Positions 44,240 to 55,000 are shown, counted from the stretch's first letter. The stretch is 64,000 nt of DNA from Lacihabitans sp. CS3-21 (GCF_024343675.1 NZ_RJUD01000003.1:1-64000), one strand, 5' to 3'. The notes: generated from the letters alone by a model not told the origin. A program made the numbers and translations.

Positions 44240-44381
44240 TTTGTTTCGTAGGGTTTTAACAACAAAATACAGAATTGGTTTTTTATTGGAAAGAAACCAT
44301 TTGATTTACCTTTAAAAAATTTTATTTTCTATTTGATTAGTGCATTTTGGTTGGTATAGAAGATGCTTTGAATGAATCAAG

Positions 44382-44416
44382 AAAAAAAAAGACACGGACT
44401 TAATTTATCCGTGTCT
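44382..44416 (-). terminator. Terminator of the oligoendopeptidase gene
   Basis: On the minus strand a nine-base perfect stem AGACACGGA / TCCGTGTCT with a nine-base loop is followed by nine T. It sits about 30 bases past the stop codon of the M3 peptidase. Confidence 0.85.
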
Positions 44417-44444
44417 AATCCAATAATTCCGTGTTCTTAAAAAT

Positions 44445-46166
44445 TTAGGCCTTCAGTATAACCAATTCGCCTTTTACAAACTCCATCAGTTCAGCTATAT
44501 AAGCTTTTGAAAAATCAAATTTGATACCAGCTGCTTCATAGATTTCTTTTATGGTTTTGGTATAACCTAGTTTTAAAGCTGCCAAATATCCTTTCAGGCC
44601 TTTTTTAGGGTCTTTTTTATAATTTCTCCAAACACTGATGGCCCCTAATTGAGCCATGCCGTATTCAATATAATAAAACGGAACTTCATAAATGTGAAGT
44701 TGACGTTGCCATGCGTATTCTCTAAAATGTTCAAAACCAGACCAATCAGTTATTTTGTCTGAAAACTCTCCATTTATTCGCATCCAAGCAGTTTTTCTAT
44801 CTTCTTCAGTGTGTCTTGGGTTTTCGTAAATCCAATGTTGGAATTTATCTACTGTTGCAATCCATGGCAATGCGGCTAAAATATCTTCCAGATGTTCTAT
44901 TTTGGCTCTTTTCAAATTCTTTTCATCGGTGAAAAAAGTATCCCAATGTTCCATCGATATCAATTCCATACTCATAGAAGCCAGCTCAGCTACTTCCATT
45001 GTTGGATTTCTAAAGGCATTGATGGGCAATTCTCTAACTTCAAACGAATGTATTGCATGGCCACCTTCATGCACCATGGTTACCAAATCTCTTACGCTAT
45101 CAGTGGCATTCATGAAGATAAACGGCACCCCAATTTCTTCCAAAGGGTAATTGTATCCTCCCGGAGCTTTTCCTTTTCGAGACTCTACATCAAAGTGCCC
45201 CATTGCTCGCATAATTTTAATATAATCTGATAGTTTAGGGTCTATTCTATCAAAACAGATTTCAGTTTTATCTAATAATTCTTTGCCATTTTCGAATGGT
45301 TTCAATGCCGGTCTGCCTTCTGCATCTACTTTCAAATCCCATGGTCTCAATTCTCCTAATCCAAGTTTTTCCTTACGTTCTGCAGTCATTTGGTTTACTA
45401 TCGGCACCACCGTCTCGGCTACAGCTTCATGAAAAGCGAAACAATCGGCAGGCGTATAATCAAACCTTCCCATTGCAGCAAACATATAATCACGGAAATT
45501 TTCAAAGTCGGCATTCAATGCTTCTTGATGACGTAGGTCTCGCAGTTCATTGAAAATTACATCCAGTTTGTCCTTTTCACTGTATCTCTTCTCTGAAATC
45601 TTTCGCCAAGCATTTTCTCTAGCTTCTCGTTTTGTGGCCTGCAGAAAAGTGGCAGCTTTGGGCATTGTCATTTCTTCACCGTCAATCTCAACGGTCATTC
45701 CACCTGTAATTCCCTGATATTCTGTTTGTTTTAAAGATATTTTAGTATCAAGTTCAATGTTGGCTTCTCTGAAAATCTCAACAGATTTTCTTAAGCCACG
45801 CAACATTATATCGTATCCACCGCCAGACAGATTAAATTTTTCGGCTAATGCCAAAGATTTTTTGTTGAGTTCGTCTGAATATACTGCGGTATTGGGTGAA
45901 ATTTCTTCTACAAAAAACTGATACGCTTTCTGATTTTCCTGGTCAGAAGTATCACAAGTCATCTTAATATAACGCCAAGCCATATTTTCTGACAAATACG
46001 ACTCTAATTCACTTCTATCTCGAAGCCATTTTTCAAATTCTTCTTTAGAATTTATCTCTCTCAATTTAAGATTTTCATAAAAAGGCTTTACTAAATCCCA
46101 CGATTCCAATTTAAAATCTTCTCCCAAAAATTCTCTTTTTCTACGTTCTAATATTCTGTTGCTCAT
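44445..46166 (-). CDS. pepF: M3 family oligoendopeptidase F
   Basis: A 573-residue zinc metallopeptidase of the M3 family. The zinc site is HEGGH at about 366-370, followed by the third-ligand region PTMEVAELASMSMELI. The N-terminal 200 residues form the helical PepF N domain. It cleaves oligopeptides in the cytoplasm, since there is no signal peptide. Start choice is uncertain among ATGs at 46181, 46172 and 46166; the last begins MSNRILERR and matches the usual PepF start best. Standard length. It is transcribed alone, divergent from the phosphodiester glycosidase gene. Confidence 0.93.
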   Translation of the reverse strand: MSNRILERRKREFLGEDFKLESWDLVKPFYENLKLREINSKEEFEKWLRDRSELESYLSENMAWRYIKMTCDTSDQENQKAYQFFVEEISPNTAVYSDELNKKSLALAEKFNLSGGGYDIMLRGLRKSVEIFREANIELDTKISLKQTEYQGITGGMTVEIDGEEMTMPKAATFLQATKREARENAWRKISEKRYSEKDKLDVIFNELRDLRHQEALNADFENFRDYMFAAMGRFDYTPADCFAFHEAVAETVVPIVNQMTAERKEKLGLGELRPWDLKVDAEGRPALKPFENGKELLDKTEICFDRIDPKLSDYIKIMRAMGHFDVESRKGKAPGGYNYPLEEIGVPFIFMNATDSVRDLVTMVHEGGHAIHSFEVRELPINAFRNPTMEVAELASMSMELISMEHWDTFFTDEKNLKRAKIEHLEDILAALPWIATVDKFQHWIYENPRHTEEDRKTAWMRINGEFSDKITDWSGFEHFREYAWQRQLHIYEVPFYYIEYGMAQLGAISVWRNYKKDPKKGLKGYLAALKLGYTKTIKEIYEAAGIKFDFSKAYIAELMEFVKGELVILKA

Positions 46167-46270
46167 AATCATTGTTTTCAAGATGCAATTTAGGAATTGA
46201 TTCTTAAGGGATGAAAATTAGTTTATTTTAGTTTTCTCAAAAATTTCTATCTTTATTAAAAAATGGCATT

Positions 46271-47176
46271 ATGAATTCAAAAATTAAGGTTATCGTATTT
46301 CTTACAATCATCTTTATAACGAATGGGAATTGTGTTTTTTCACAAAATGCCAATCTCTCTGATAAATGGGCGGTGGGTTATTACTCAAAGATAAATTTAG
46401 GAAATGGACTAGTTTGGAAAACAATGAAATTTGGTGAAAAGAATCTTTTTGGAATGAATGAAAACATCAATATTCTAGAAACCAAATTAAAAAATAAGAA
46501 ACTCAAATTTGCTCTAGCCTCTGCAGATTCTGCTTCTAAACCCAATCACACTAGTGGAGTATTGAAACCAACAAGCCAAATTGCAATGGAAAACGATGCT
46601 TTGGCGGCAGTAAATGCAGGTTTCTTCGACATGAAAAGTGGTGGAGCAGTAGATTTTATAAAAATAAATGGTCAGGTATATGACACTTCTAGGGTATATG
46701 CCAAACAAAGATTGCCATTTAAACAGGCCATTTCTGCACTTACTATAAATAATAATAGCGTGAGAATTATAAAAGGCGAACAAGAAAAAGGTTGGGAAGA
46801 GAAGCTTGACGCCGAATATGTTCTTTTGACTGGCCCGCTTTTGTTGTTTGAAAACCAACCTCAGCCTTTAGCGAAAACTCCTTTTAACGAAAACCGCCAC
46901 CCACGTACATGTGCATGTGTAACTACTGACAAAAAGTTATTATTAGTAACCATAGATGGCCGAGCCGCAGAGTCAGAAGGTATGAATTTGAATGAACTCA
47001 CTGCATTTCTCAAAAGTTTAAAATGCAAAGATGCCATAAATTTTGATGGTGGTGGAAGCACCACAATGTACATTAAAGGCAGGCCAGAAAATGGAGTGGT
47101 AAACTATCCTTCTGACAATAAGAAGTTTGACCACCAGGGCGAGCGTTCGGTAAGTAATATTTTCATAATCAAATAA
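46271..47176 (+). CDS. Secreted phosphodiester glycosidase (NAGPA-like, DUF2233)
   Basis: A 301-residue exported protein with a signal peptide (about 1-25, ending VFS-Q). The NAGPA domain is seen as AAVNAGFFDMKSGGAVDF, then HPRTCACVTTDKKLLLVTIDGR, and the hallmark NFDGGGSTTMYIKG with the following SNIF end. These enzymes remove N-acetylglucosamine or related sugars from phosphodiester-linked glycans, so a role in polysaccharide or wall-glycan turnover in the periplasm is likely. It has no genetic neighbours that would narrow the substrate. Confidence 0.88.
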   Translation: MNSKIKVIVFLTIIFITNGNCVFSQNANLSDKWAVGYYSKINLGNGLVWKTMKFGEKNLFGMNENINILETKLKNKKLKFALASADSASKPNHTSGVLKPTSQIAMENDALAAVNAGFFDMKSGGAVDFIKINGQVYDTSRVYAKQRLPFKQAISALTINNNSVRIIKGEQEKGWEEKLDAEYVLLTGPLLLFENQPQPLAKTPFNENRHPRTCACVTTDKKLLLVTIDGRAAESEGMNLNELTAFLKSLKCKDAINFDGGGSTTMYIKGRPENGVVNYPSDNKKFDHQGERSVSNIFIIK

Positions 47177-47221
47177 TTTTTTTGACAGTTTGGAACAAAA
47201 AAGGAATGTAGATAGTTATTA

Positions 47222-47233
47222 ATGTATATACAT
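47222..47233. promoter_or_regulatory. Perfect 12-base palindrome upstream of the YceI gene
   Basis: ATGTATATACAT is a perfect palindrome about 30 bases before the YceI start codon. Its position suits an operator for a dimeric regulator, but an AT-rich palindrome of this length can arise by chance. Confidence 0.25.
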
Positions 47234-47263
47234 ATATTGTAATAACATAAAACAATTGATAAA

Positions 47264-47779
47264 ATGGCAATCTGGAAAATCGACCCTTTGCACTCAGAAG
47301 TGCAATTCAAAGTAAAACACTTGATGATCAGCACGGTAACGGGTGACTTCAAAGCGTATGATGCTACGGCAGAAACTGCTTCTGAAGATTCATTTGAAAA
47401 CGCTCAAATCAGCTTTACGGCACAAATCGACTCTATTTCTACAGGAAATGAGCAACGTGACGGACATTTGAAATCAGGTGAGTTTTTTGATGCAGAAGCA
47501 TTTCCAACTTTGAGTTTTGTTTCAACTTCTTATTTAAACAACAAATTGAAAGGCAACTTAACTATCAAAGATGTAACTAAGGAAGTTGTATTAGACGCGG
47601 AATTTGGCGGATTGATGACTGATTTCTACGGACAAACCAAAGCTGGGTTTGAAATTTCTGGTAAAATAAACCGCAAAGATTTCGGTCTAACTTGGTCAGC
47701 AGTAACAGAAGCAGGTGGTGTAGTAGTAAGTGACGACGTAAAATTGATATTGAACGTACAGTTGACTAAGCAGGCGTAA
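47264..47779 (+). CDS. YceI family protein
   Basis: A 171-residue lipocalin-like protein of the YceI family, which binds isoprenoid quinone-like or other lipophilic ligands in its barrel. It runs from WKIDPLHSEVQFKVKHLMISTVTGDF to VSDDVKLILNVQL. It has the GxxxRDGHLKSGEFFD motif of the family at about 67-77. Unlike the E. coli YceI it has no signal peptide, so it is cytoplasmic. A perfect palindrome lies just upstream. Stress induction is common in the family, but cannot be shown here. Confidence 0.92.
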   Translation: MAIWKIDPLHSEVQFKVKHLMISTVTGDFKAYDATAETASEDSFENAQISFTAQIDSISTGNEQRDGHLKSGEFFDAEAFPTLSFVSTSYLNNKLKGNLTIKDVTKEVVLDAEFGGLMTDFYGQTKAGFEISGKINRKDFGLTWSAVTEAGGVVVSDDVKLILNVQLTKQA

Positions 47780-47825
47780 GTTGATTTTCGATTGAAGATT
47801 GTAGATTTACGATTTTGATGATAAC

Positions 47826-47861
47826 AAAAAAGGCATTTTCAATTAAGAAAATGCCTTTTTT
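47826..47861. terminator. Bidirectional terminator between yceI and prfB
   Basis: A 15-base perfect stem (AAAAAAGGCATTTTC and its complement) with a six-base loop, flanked by T and A runs, separates the convergent yceI and prfB genes, 46 and 17 bases from their stops. Confidence 0.9.
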
Positions 47862-47878
47862 TTGTTATGAATTTCCTA

Positions 47879-48956
47879 TCAATCCAACATCAAATAAGCC
47901 TTTATAAAATCGTCCAAATCTCCATCCATTACTGACTGAATATCAGAGGTTTCGTGACCTGAGCGTGCATCTTTCACGAGCTTGTATGGGTGAAAAACGT
48001 AGTTGCGAATTTGCGAACCCCACTCAATGTTTTTCTTCGATGCTTCTATATCACTACGGGCAGCGTTTCGCTTTTCGACTTCAATCTGGTACAATCGCGA
48101 CTTTAGCATGTTCATGGCGTGCTCTTTGTTGGCCAACTGGCTCCGCTCAATTTGGCAGACAATCACAATTCCTGACGGTTTGTGGGTCAACTGCACCTTG
48201 GTTTCTACTTTGTTCACGTTTTGTCCACCAGCACCTCCTGAACGTGAAGTATGAAATTCTATATCGCCAGGATTTACATCTATTTCTATGGTATCGTCCA
48301 CCAAAGGATAGGCATAAACTGATGCAAACGAAGTATGACGACGTGCGTTAGAGTCAAAAGGCGAAATACGTACCAAGCGGTGAACACCGTTTTCTGACTT
48401 CAAAAATCCATAAGCCATTGGACCATCAATCTGCATCGAAGCTGACTTGATTCCCGCTCCGTCACCGTCTTGCCAGTCTATTTGGGTTACTTTGTATTTG
48501 TGTTTTTGAGCCCACATGAGGTACATACGGTAGAGCATACTCGCCCAGTCTTGGCTTTCAGTTCCGCCAGCACCTGAGTTGATTTCTATCACCGCAGAAA
48601 ACTGGTCTTCCTCATTCGAAAGCATTTTCTTAAGTTCAAGTTCCTCTATAATCGCCTCTGTTTTTTTACCTTCTGCCTTGATTTCTTCCTCTGTCACTTC
48701 ATTCATTTGGTAGAACTCATGGAGCGTTTCAAGGTCGCCAATAGAAGTTTCGGCTTCTTCGTAGTACTCTGTCCAGTTTTTTAGGGTCTGGATTTCCTTT
48801 ACAATTTTTTGTGCATGATCGGAGTCGTTCCAGAACTCCGGTTGGGCTTGTAGATTTTCTAAATCTCCTAGCTTCTCTTTCCGGCTATCGTAGTCAAAGA
48901 TACCTCCTCAAAGCCGACACCCTGGCTCTCAAATCTTTCAACGCGTCTGTTGTCAT
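47879..48956 (-). CDS. prfB: Peptide chain release factor 2 with programmed +1 frameshift
   Basis: The factor that ends translation at UGA and UAA. A short frame runs from the ATG at 48954-48956 through 20 codons and hits TGA at 48894-48896. The rest lies in the +1 frame, continuing from 48895 to 47879, giving 358 residues, the usual RF2 length. The shift site reads AGGAGG-TAT-CTT-TGA-C, the same architecture as E. coli prfB: internal Shine-Dalgarno, slippery CTT and UGA. Motifs in the product are SPF (about 198-200) for stop recognition and GGQ (about 243-245) for hydrolysis. Low RF2 lets ribosomes pause and shift, so the gene regulates itself. Confidence 0.95.
48893..48908 (-). promoter_or_regulatory. 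Programmed +1 frameshift signal in prfB
   Basis: The minus strand has AGGAGG (48903-48908), a three-base TAT spacer, CTT at 48897-48899 and the in-frame TGA followed by C at 48893-48896. Skipping the T at 48896 joins Leu20 to Asp in the main RF2 frame. Confidence 0.95.
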
Positions 48957-49105
48957 GATTTCCTTAAATGGTTAAAAATTAATTAAAAAGTCTGCAAAGG
49001 TAGATAGAATTGAGGGAAAATGGAAGTTTGGATTTGAGGAAATATTTAATTTGAGGCTATATTCATAATTATATTTTTAAAAAACAAATCAACAACCGCA
49101 TATCC

Positions 49106-49531
49106 TCAATCTACAGGCTTATAAGTATATCTACATTCCTCAATACACAGTGGATTGATATTAATGGTGTTGTTTTCGTTGAAAACCAAATTATGAGTCC
49201 ACAATGCTTTGTTGCAAGATGGTCTAAACTCAATGGCTTGTTGGGTAGGATTTGTCTGAATTTCTATCACTTGATATTTACCCCCACATTCAAAAGCTCC
49301 ATCTCCTTCTTTTCCGTTTGAAACCAAATATTCTCCATTTGCTTTAAATTCAATTATTACGCCATCCTTGATTTTTTTTAAAACACAAGCGTTTCCTGGG
49401 CTAATGCAGGTTTCAAATAGTTGCCATTTTCCCAAAATGGTATCTCTTTTTGCAAAAACCATATTATCGTTTTTTAAAGAACAAGAACAAAAGAGAAGAG
49501 CTATAAAAATTAAACTAATGATTTTTGGCAT
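49106..49531 (-). CDS. Hypothetical lipocalin-like lipoprotein
   Basis: A 141-residue exported lipoprotein with the signal MPKIISLIFIALLFCSC (two adjacent candidate cysteines, Cys15 and Cys17). The body opens with TILGKWQLFETC, a strand typical of lipocalin-like proteins of this phylum, and holds IIEFKANGEYLVSNG and CGGKYQVIEI strands. Six further cysteines suggest disulfides. It resembles the META-domain protein at 23910 in its ILGKW start only. Function unknown. Confidence 0.72.
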   Translation of the reverse strand: MPKIISLIFIALLFCSCSLKNDNMVFAKRDTILGKWQLFETCISPGNACVLKKIKDGVIIEFKANGEYLVSNGKEGDGAFECGGKYQVIEIQTNPTQQAIEFRPSCNKALWTHNLVFNENNTININPLCIEECRYTYKPVD

Positions 49532-49644
49532 TTTAAATGATTTGTACTAGATGATTCGTAAAACTTTGTTTTAGTTGTGATTAATTTAAAAAGTAATATA
49601 AAACGGCCATCAAAAGCAGAATATATTCAAAAACTAATTCCCCT

Positions 49645-51954
49645 TTACAACCCCCTAGCCTCAAACCATACATTCACACTTTTGCCATTTTCGTCGGTGC
49701 AGGTGATGGTGTTTTTGCCTAATGCGGGTTTTATGAAAACACTTTTGAGGGCTTCAAATTTGCCCACCAGCTCATTGTTGTGATACCAAAATACATTTTG
49801 GGTGCCTACCGAGACACTTGCTTTAAGTTCGATTTCCTGTGGATTCTGCTTTTCGATATAATACAAGCCTTTGTTTCTAGGTGATACGATACTTAACGTA
49901 TGTGATTTTGTAGTGTGCGTACAATTGGAATTATGTGGCGGTGGAGAGGTGTAAGGCAAGCCATTGCTTTGCAAAAACGACAAATATTCTGGTGGATAAT
50001 TGATATATTCTTTCTGAACAGCCATATTTCTATCCAAACAAAAACCGCAATAACTCAAGGTTTCAGCGGCATTTACCCATACTTTTTTCAAATGCTGACA
50101 TTTTTTTTTGTAAAATACATTTCCCACAAAAGAATCTATTTGGGTGTCTTTGCAGAAGTCGTTTTTGGGTAAACCAGTCACCGAACAAACTTCTCTGTAA
50201 ACCAAACTTTCGGGTTTTTTAAACCACGGTTTGTTTTTTTCGATGGTATTGAATAGTTGGAAAAGTAAGGGTGTTGCTACTGCCGCACCGCTGAGTTGGG
50301 GAATACTTTCCCCCGAAAAATTGCCCAACCAAACACCCACCGTATAGTCGGGATTGTAGCCTATTGCCCAAGCGTCCCGTTTTCCGAAGGAAGTACCCGT
50401 TTTCCAAGCGATTTTGGGTAAACGAAATGTAAAATCGAAGTTATTGGGAAAATCAGGCCGCTGGATTCCGCTTAAAATATCGGAAATGATATAGCACGAA
50501 GCTGGATCGAGCAGTGATTTGGGTTGATTTTTTGGCAAATTAGCGTTTGAGGTAAAATTGAGTTCTTGGAAAAACCCTCCATTGGCAAATGTGGCATATA
50601 GCCGTACCATTTCTTCCATACTCACTCCGCATCCACCCAAAATGGCCGAAAGTCCGAGTTTATCCTCGTTTTTTTTGATGCTTTTGAAGTCCGCTTTTTT
50701 CATTTCAATCAAGAAATCGGCGAGGCCATATTCGTCCAAAGTTTTTACGGCTGGAATATTGAGCGATTGTTGCAAGGCGTCTTGCATACTCACTTGGCCT
50801 TGAAAAGTATCGTCAAAATTTTCGGGCTTAAAACCACCAAAGTCTGTTGGTATATCGTACAAAATGGCCTTTGGATTGATGATTCCCTTTTCCAAGGCCA
50901 AGGCATATAGGTAAGGTTTCAAAGCACTGCCTGGCGAACGAACGGAACTAATACCATCCACTTGTCCGCCATCCATGCTGTTTTTGTAGTCGGCAGAGCC
51001 GCAATACACCAGCACTTTCATGGTTTTGTTGTCCACCACCATAGCCATACCGTTTTTCACGCCGATCGTCTCTAGCCTTTGGAGATAAGCCGAAAGCTGT
51101 TTTTCGACTTGTAATTGATAGCCAGCATGTATTGATGAGCGAATGTAAGGCGAAGCAGATTCGGCCGCCAATCGGTCTGAAATATGCGGTGCCCGCTTAA
51201 TGAAAGTGCTTCTTTTCAGATTTACAGTTTCGTTTTGAGCTAATGCAATCTCGTTTTTATTGAAAATTTGCTGTTTTTCGAAAAGCTTCAGCCATTTGTT
51301 TTTGAAAAACTCCAATTGCGAATTGTTTTTGCCCGAAAGCAAAAGGCTAGGTTTGTTAGGTACCAAACTCAAAACCATGGCCTGAGCCAAACTCAGCTGC
51401 GAAGGATGTTTTTGCAAATACACATACGAGGCAGCTTTAATGCCCTCCACATTGGAGCCAAAAGGAATCAGATTGAGATACAAAGCCAGAATTTCCTTTT
51501 TAGAATAATGCAATTCGAGCTGAACGGCTCTGATAATTTCCTTGATTTTGTTGAAATACGTGCGGTCGTTGGGATAAATCATTCGGACAACTTGCATCGT
51601 GATGGTAGACGCACCCGAAACCCGTTTTTTCTTCTGAATATTTGAAGCCAAAGCCCGAAAAATAGCGACTGGATTTACACCTGGATGATAGTAAAAGTAT
51701 TTGTCCTCTTTCTCAATGATAGCCTTCAAAAAAAATGGCGAAACCTCCTCTACATTGGTTTTGAGCCGCCATTTGTCTTCATTGTTGAGGTATGCACTCA
51801 AAATCCGACCTTCATCATCCAGCACCACTGTTGAGTAATTTTCTGGGACTTTTACTGGAAATACCAAATCTAACACCAGCAAAATTGCTAGCATAGCCAA
51901 GGTGTATTTCACTTTGGGTGATATTAGGAAATGGGGTATTTTTATTTCTTTCAA
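49645..51954 (-). CDS. pbpC: Penicillin-binding protein 1C
   Basis: A 769-residue bifunctional peptidoglycan synthase of the PBP1C class. It has a TM anchor (about 17-30), a glycosyltransferase domain with EKEDKYFYYHPGVNP (Glu83) and GASTITMQ, a transpeptidase domain with the SxxK box S343-A-L-K346, the KTGTS box, and a C-terminal BiPBP_C domain (about 690-769). It polymerises and crosslinks murein, mainly as a repair enzyme. It lies 72 bases downstream of the alpha-2-macroglobulin gene on the same strand, the classic pbpC-yfhM pairing, with a palindromic repeat in between. Confidence 0.95.
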   Translation of the reverse strand: MKEIKIPHFLISPKVKYTLAMLAILLVLDLVFPVKVPENYSTVVLDDEGRILSAYLNNEDKWRLKTNVEEVSPFFLKAIIEKEDKYFYYHPGVNPVAIFRALASNIQKKKRVSGASTITMQVVRMIYPNDRTYFNKIKEIIRAVQLELHYSKKEILALYLNLIPFGSNVEGIKAASYVYLQKHPSQLSLAQAMVLSLVPNKPSLLLSGKNNSQLEFFKNKWLKLFEKQQIFNKNEIALAQNETVNLKRSTFIKRAPHISDRLAAESASPYIRSSIHAGYQLQVEKQLSAYLQRLETIGVKNGMAMVVDNKTMKVLVYCGSADYKNSMDGGQVDGISSVRSPGSALKPYLYALALEKGIINPKAILYDIPTDFGGFKPENFDDTFQGQVSMQDALQQSLNIPAVKTLDEYGLADFLIEMKKADFKSIKKNEDKLGLSAILGGCGVSMEEMVRLYATFANGGFFQELNFTSNANLPKNQPKSLLDPASCYIISDILSGIQRPDFPNNFDFTFRLPKIAWKTGTSFGKRDAWAIGYNPDYTVGVWLGNFSGESIPQLSGAAVATPLLFQLFNTIEKNKPWFKKPESLVYREVCSVTGLPKNDFCKDTQIDSFVGNVFYKKKCQHLKKVWVNAAETLSYCGFCLDRNMAVQKEYINYPPEYLSFLQSNGLPYTSPPPHNSNCTHTTKSHTLSIVSPRNKGLYYIEKQNPQEIELKASVSVGTQNVFWYHNNELVGKFEALKSVFIKPALGKNTITCTDENGKSVNVWFEARGL

Positions 51955-51975
51955 AATTACGCCTTATAATCTTTT

Positions 51976-52007
51976 ACAGTTGACAATTTCGAAACCTTGT
52001 CAACTGT
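51976..52007. repeat. Palindromic repeat, copy 2 (between the macroglobulin gene and pbpC)
   Basis: The arms ACAGTTGACAA and TTGTCAACTGT are identical to copy 1 at 37206-37238, with a ten-base loop of different sequence. It starts 19 bases past the macroglobulin stop codon (minus strand), inside a likely operon. Confidence 0.75.
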
Positions 52008-52026
52008 TTTATGCTTGCACCCCCAA

Positions 52027-55000
52027 TCAATTCACCACCACATTCCCACCGCCCCAATAGCTACGCAGGTTGTTGTTATACATGGCATCGGCTGAAACTG
52101 GGCCTTGTACGAATGTGCCTCTTGAGACTGCTCGGGCTAGGTAATAGTAGTGTCGTTCGGTGTTGTCCACGTTTACGAAATAGTTGATTCTGTCGTCTCG
52201 GATATCGAAATACGTTGCATTCGAGGCGTTTTTGATCCATGGCATGTCGCGGTCTTCTACCAATCTTGGGTTTTCTATTTCTAGTCCGGCTGGGAGCATG
52301 TCGGTTAACACTACGTTGTCCACATTATACATCAAGCCTGCTTGGGCACTGACCGTTAGTCGGACTACTACCAATTGGTTTTGTTTGAAAACTGGGGTTT
52401 TTATCACCTCACCTGTGCGGGTGAAATAGGTGCGGCGGGCTTTCAAAAATTTGTCTTCGGCTATAAACTTATTGTCTTTTCTAATGCCTTCCGACTCGTA
52501 GTAATAGTACAGATTGTCGTTAAGCGACTTCACGCTGATGCCTTTCGGATATTTAGTCATGTCTATCCACTGGCCTTTGCCTTCTACAGTTCTTATTAAT
52601 TTGCCTTCAGAATATATCTCTGCTTTTCCAGTAGATTTTTTGGTTTTCAGGATTTTGCCCATCGCCAACATTGAAAAGGAAAGCTCTTGGGTATTCAGGT
52701 AAAGCGACTTATTGCTCAAAACACCATTGAGAGATTGTGTTAAACTCGCAATTTGTGGATTCAGCGGATCGGTTTCTACCAAAGTATTCAGAACCAATGC
52801 GAGGTTTCTGATCGGAGAAGAAAAACTATCGTGCAACATGCGGTCATAAACTTCTTTGACAAAAGTTTTCGGTAAAAGTTTTGAATACGAAGCATCATCT
52901 CCCATTTGTTTGAATGCACATGCTACCAAAAACTGTTGGTCAGACGAAAGCGTTGTAAAATTTGCTTTTAGCTGGTTCATAGCCGCAATATTTGGCACAT
53001 CGGTGAGCGAAAGCACATAAAGCGAATAGGCGATTTCGGTTTTGAGGCGTTCTTTTTTCTTGTAAACGCCATTCGTTGCTGACCAGATGGTCTCTTTGGT
53101 TTGCTCTTCGTTGGTGCGTTGGGTGAGGTAATTTACCAGTTGCGTAATTACAGGCTTAGAAACTTCAAATCCAGATTTTTGGGCTTCCAAAAGAAAATGT
53201 AAGGCATAAGCCGTTCCCCACCAATATTCCTCTTGCGAACCCGGCCAATAACTTACGGAACCGTTGTAAAGCTGCATAGCTTCAATTTTTTGAATAGCCG
53301 CATTCACATTGTACTGCGGGTTCAATTCCGATTGACCCGATTCCGAAATCTCCATTTTTCCATCTATTTGCTGAATCAAATCGTCGAGATAAAGTTGTGG
53401 AAATGCTTTGGAAATAATCTGCTCCACACAACCATGCGGATAAGCCAATAGCGTTTCGAGGCGATTGCCAAACTGCATCATCGGCGTGTTGCCAATGTAT
53501 ATTTTAGAAGAAAAAGTACCAGGAATGTAGCCCGCAGGAGCAGCAAAAGCCAAATCGGTGTTTTTGGCCAAGATGCCCGAAGTACCAGATTTTTGCAGTG
53601 AACCAGCTGGACGAACACTTATTTCAGTAGTTTTGGAGAATGTTTCTTTGTCAGACTTTGCTATGACTTTTAGTTTTCCTAAGCCCATTTTGTCTTTTCC
53701 AGCCACTTCCAGGTCTAGGTGTTTTTCTTTTCCAGGTTCTAACGTAATGTTATTTTCAGCGAAATTGCCTACGGAAATTTGCCCTTCGGTTTGGGTAGAA
53801 AGTTTTACTGTTTGTGGCGATTCAGTGGTATTAAAAAATGTCACAGGCACTTTTACTTTGTCTGTTGGACTTAAAAACAATGGCATGCCCACGCTGATAC
53901 TTACAGGATCAGAAACCGTTATTTTTTGTTCAGATGAGCCAAATTTCTCGTCGTCGTAGGCCACCACCATGATTCTTAGACTTCCCAAAAACTCAGGAAT
54001 ATCAAACTCGAAACTGGCTTTGCCTGAAGCGTCAGATTTTATTTGTCCGCTCCATTTTGCTACTAATTCTGCACGACCATTGGCCAAAGGATTCACACGC
54101 TTGCCCATGCTGCCGTCACCACCAGTACTGCTTTTTCCATTCAGTTGGATTTCTGGCAAAAGCAATGGGTACAAATCAAACGAACGAACGCCTAAGGCTC
54201 TTTTTTGGTAAAAATATTCGTTGATTTTAGGTGTTTCTGTGTTTTTTAGTTGCAAAATACCTTCATCTACAACAGCAATAGTGAGTTCGGTATTCGGCGT
54301 GGTTTTAACAGAAACTGTTTGTTTGGTTTTTGATCTAGATTTTTCAAAGGCAGTAATTACGATCGGAATTCTGCGTTTAGGGTCATCCACTTTGATGGTT
54401 TTCATGCCGTGAGCCGACATCAAAGGCAATTCTGGTTGATTCATCGCCCTTATCAAAGTGGCGGTGATATAGACATTTGGCAAATGGTTTGTGCCCAAAT
54501 CAATTGAGATTTCCGCAGATTTGTTTTCAGTTTGCACAAATTTATGCTCCAAAATACCTGCATTTTCTATCGTTATGAGCAACTTTCCATCAAAAGGAGT
54601 TTTAAAAATCGCCTTGGCTTTTTCGCCCAAAAGATAATTTTCTTGATTAGTTTCTATTTGTACTTCTCCGTCGGTATCTACTTCAAAAGATGCCTTTGAG
54701 CCATAACCGTAAGCATAAAAGTTGGTACTTACATAACTTTCGGCATCTGTTGGTTTTACCCTGATTTCATATTCACCAGATATTTTTGGAACAAAATTTT
54801 GAATCAAATTTTTGCCTCCAAATTTCAATTCTTGGCTTTTGATGAGTTTCTCTTTTTTCTTCGAAACATATCGGAGACCTTCATCGGTTTTCTCCAAAAC
54901 GGTTTGATATTCTAGTAGATAAATTTCCATCGTTCCGTTCGCTATCACGCTGGCTCCAGCAGAATTTAGAGCCGCTAATTCGATGGGAAAAGTGGCGTTT

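Noticed and set aside
44240-44444. Cobalamin riboswitch upstream of the ethanolamine operon
   Set aside because: No B12-box-like conserved stretch or suitable structure was seen in the short leader of the permease gene.
48894-48896. In-frame stop in prfB as a possible sequencing error or pseudogene
   Set aside because: The stop is set in the exact RF2 frameshift signal and the remainder of the gene is intact.
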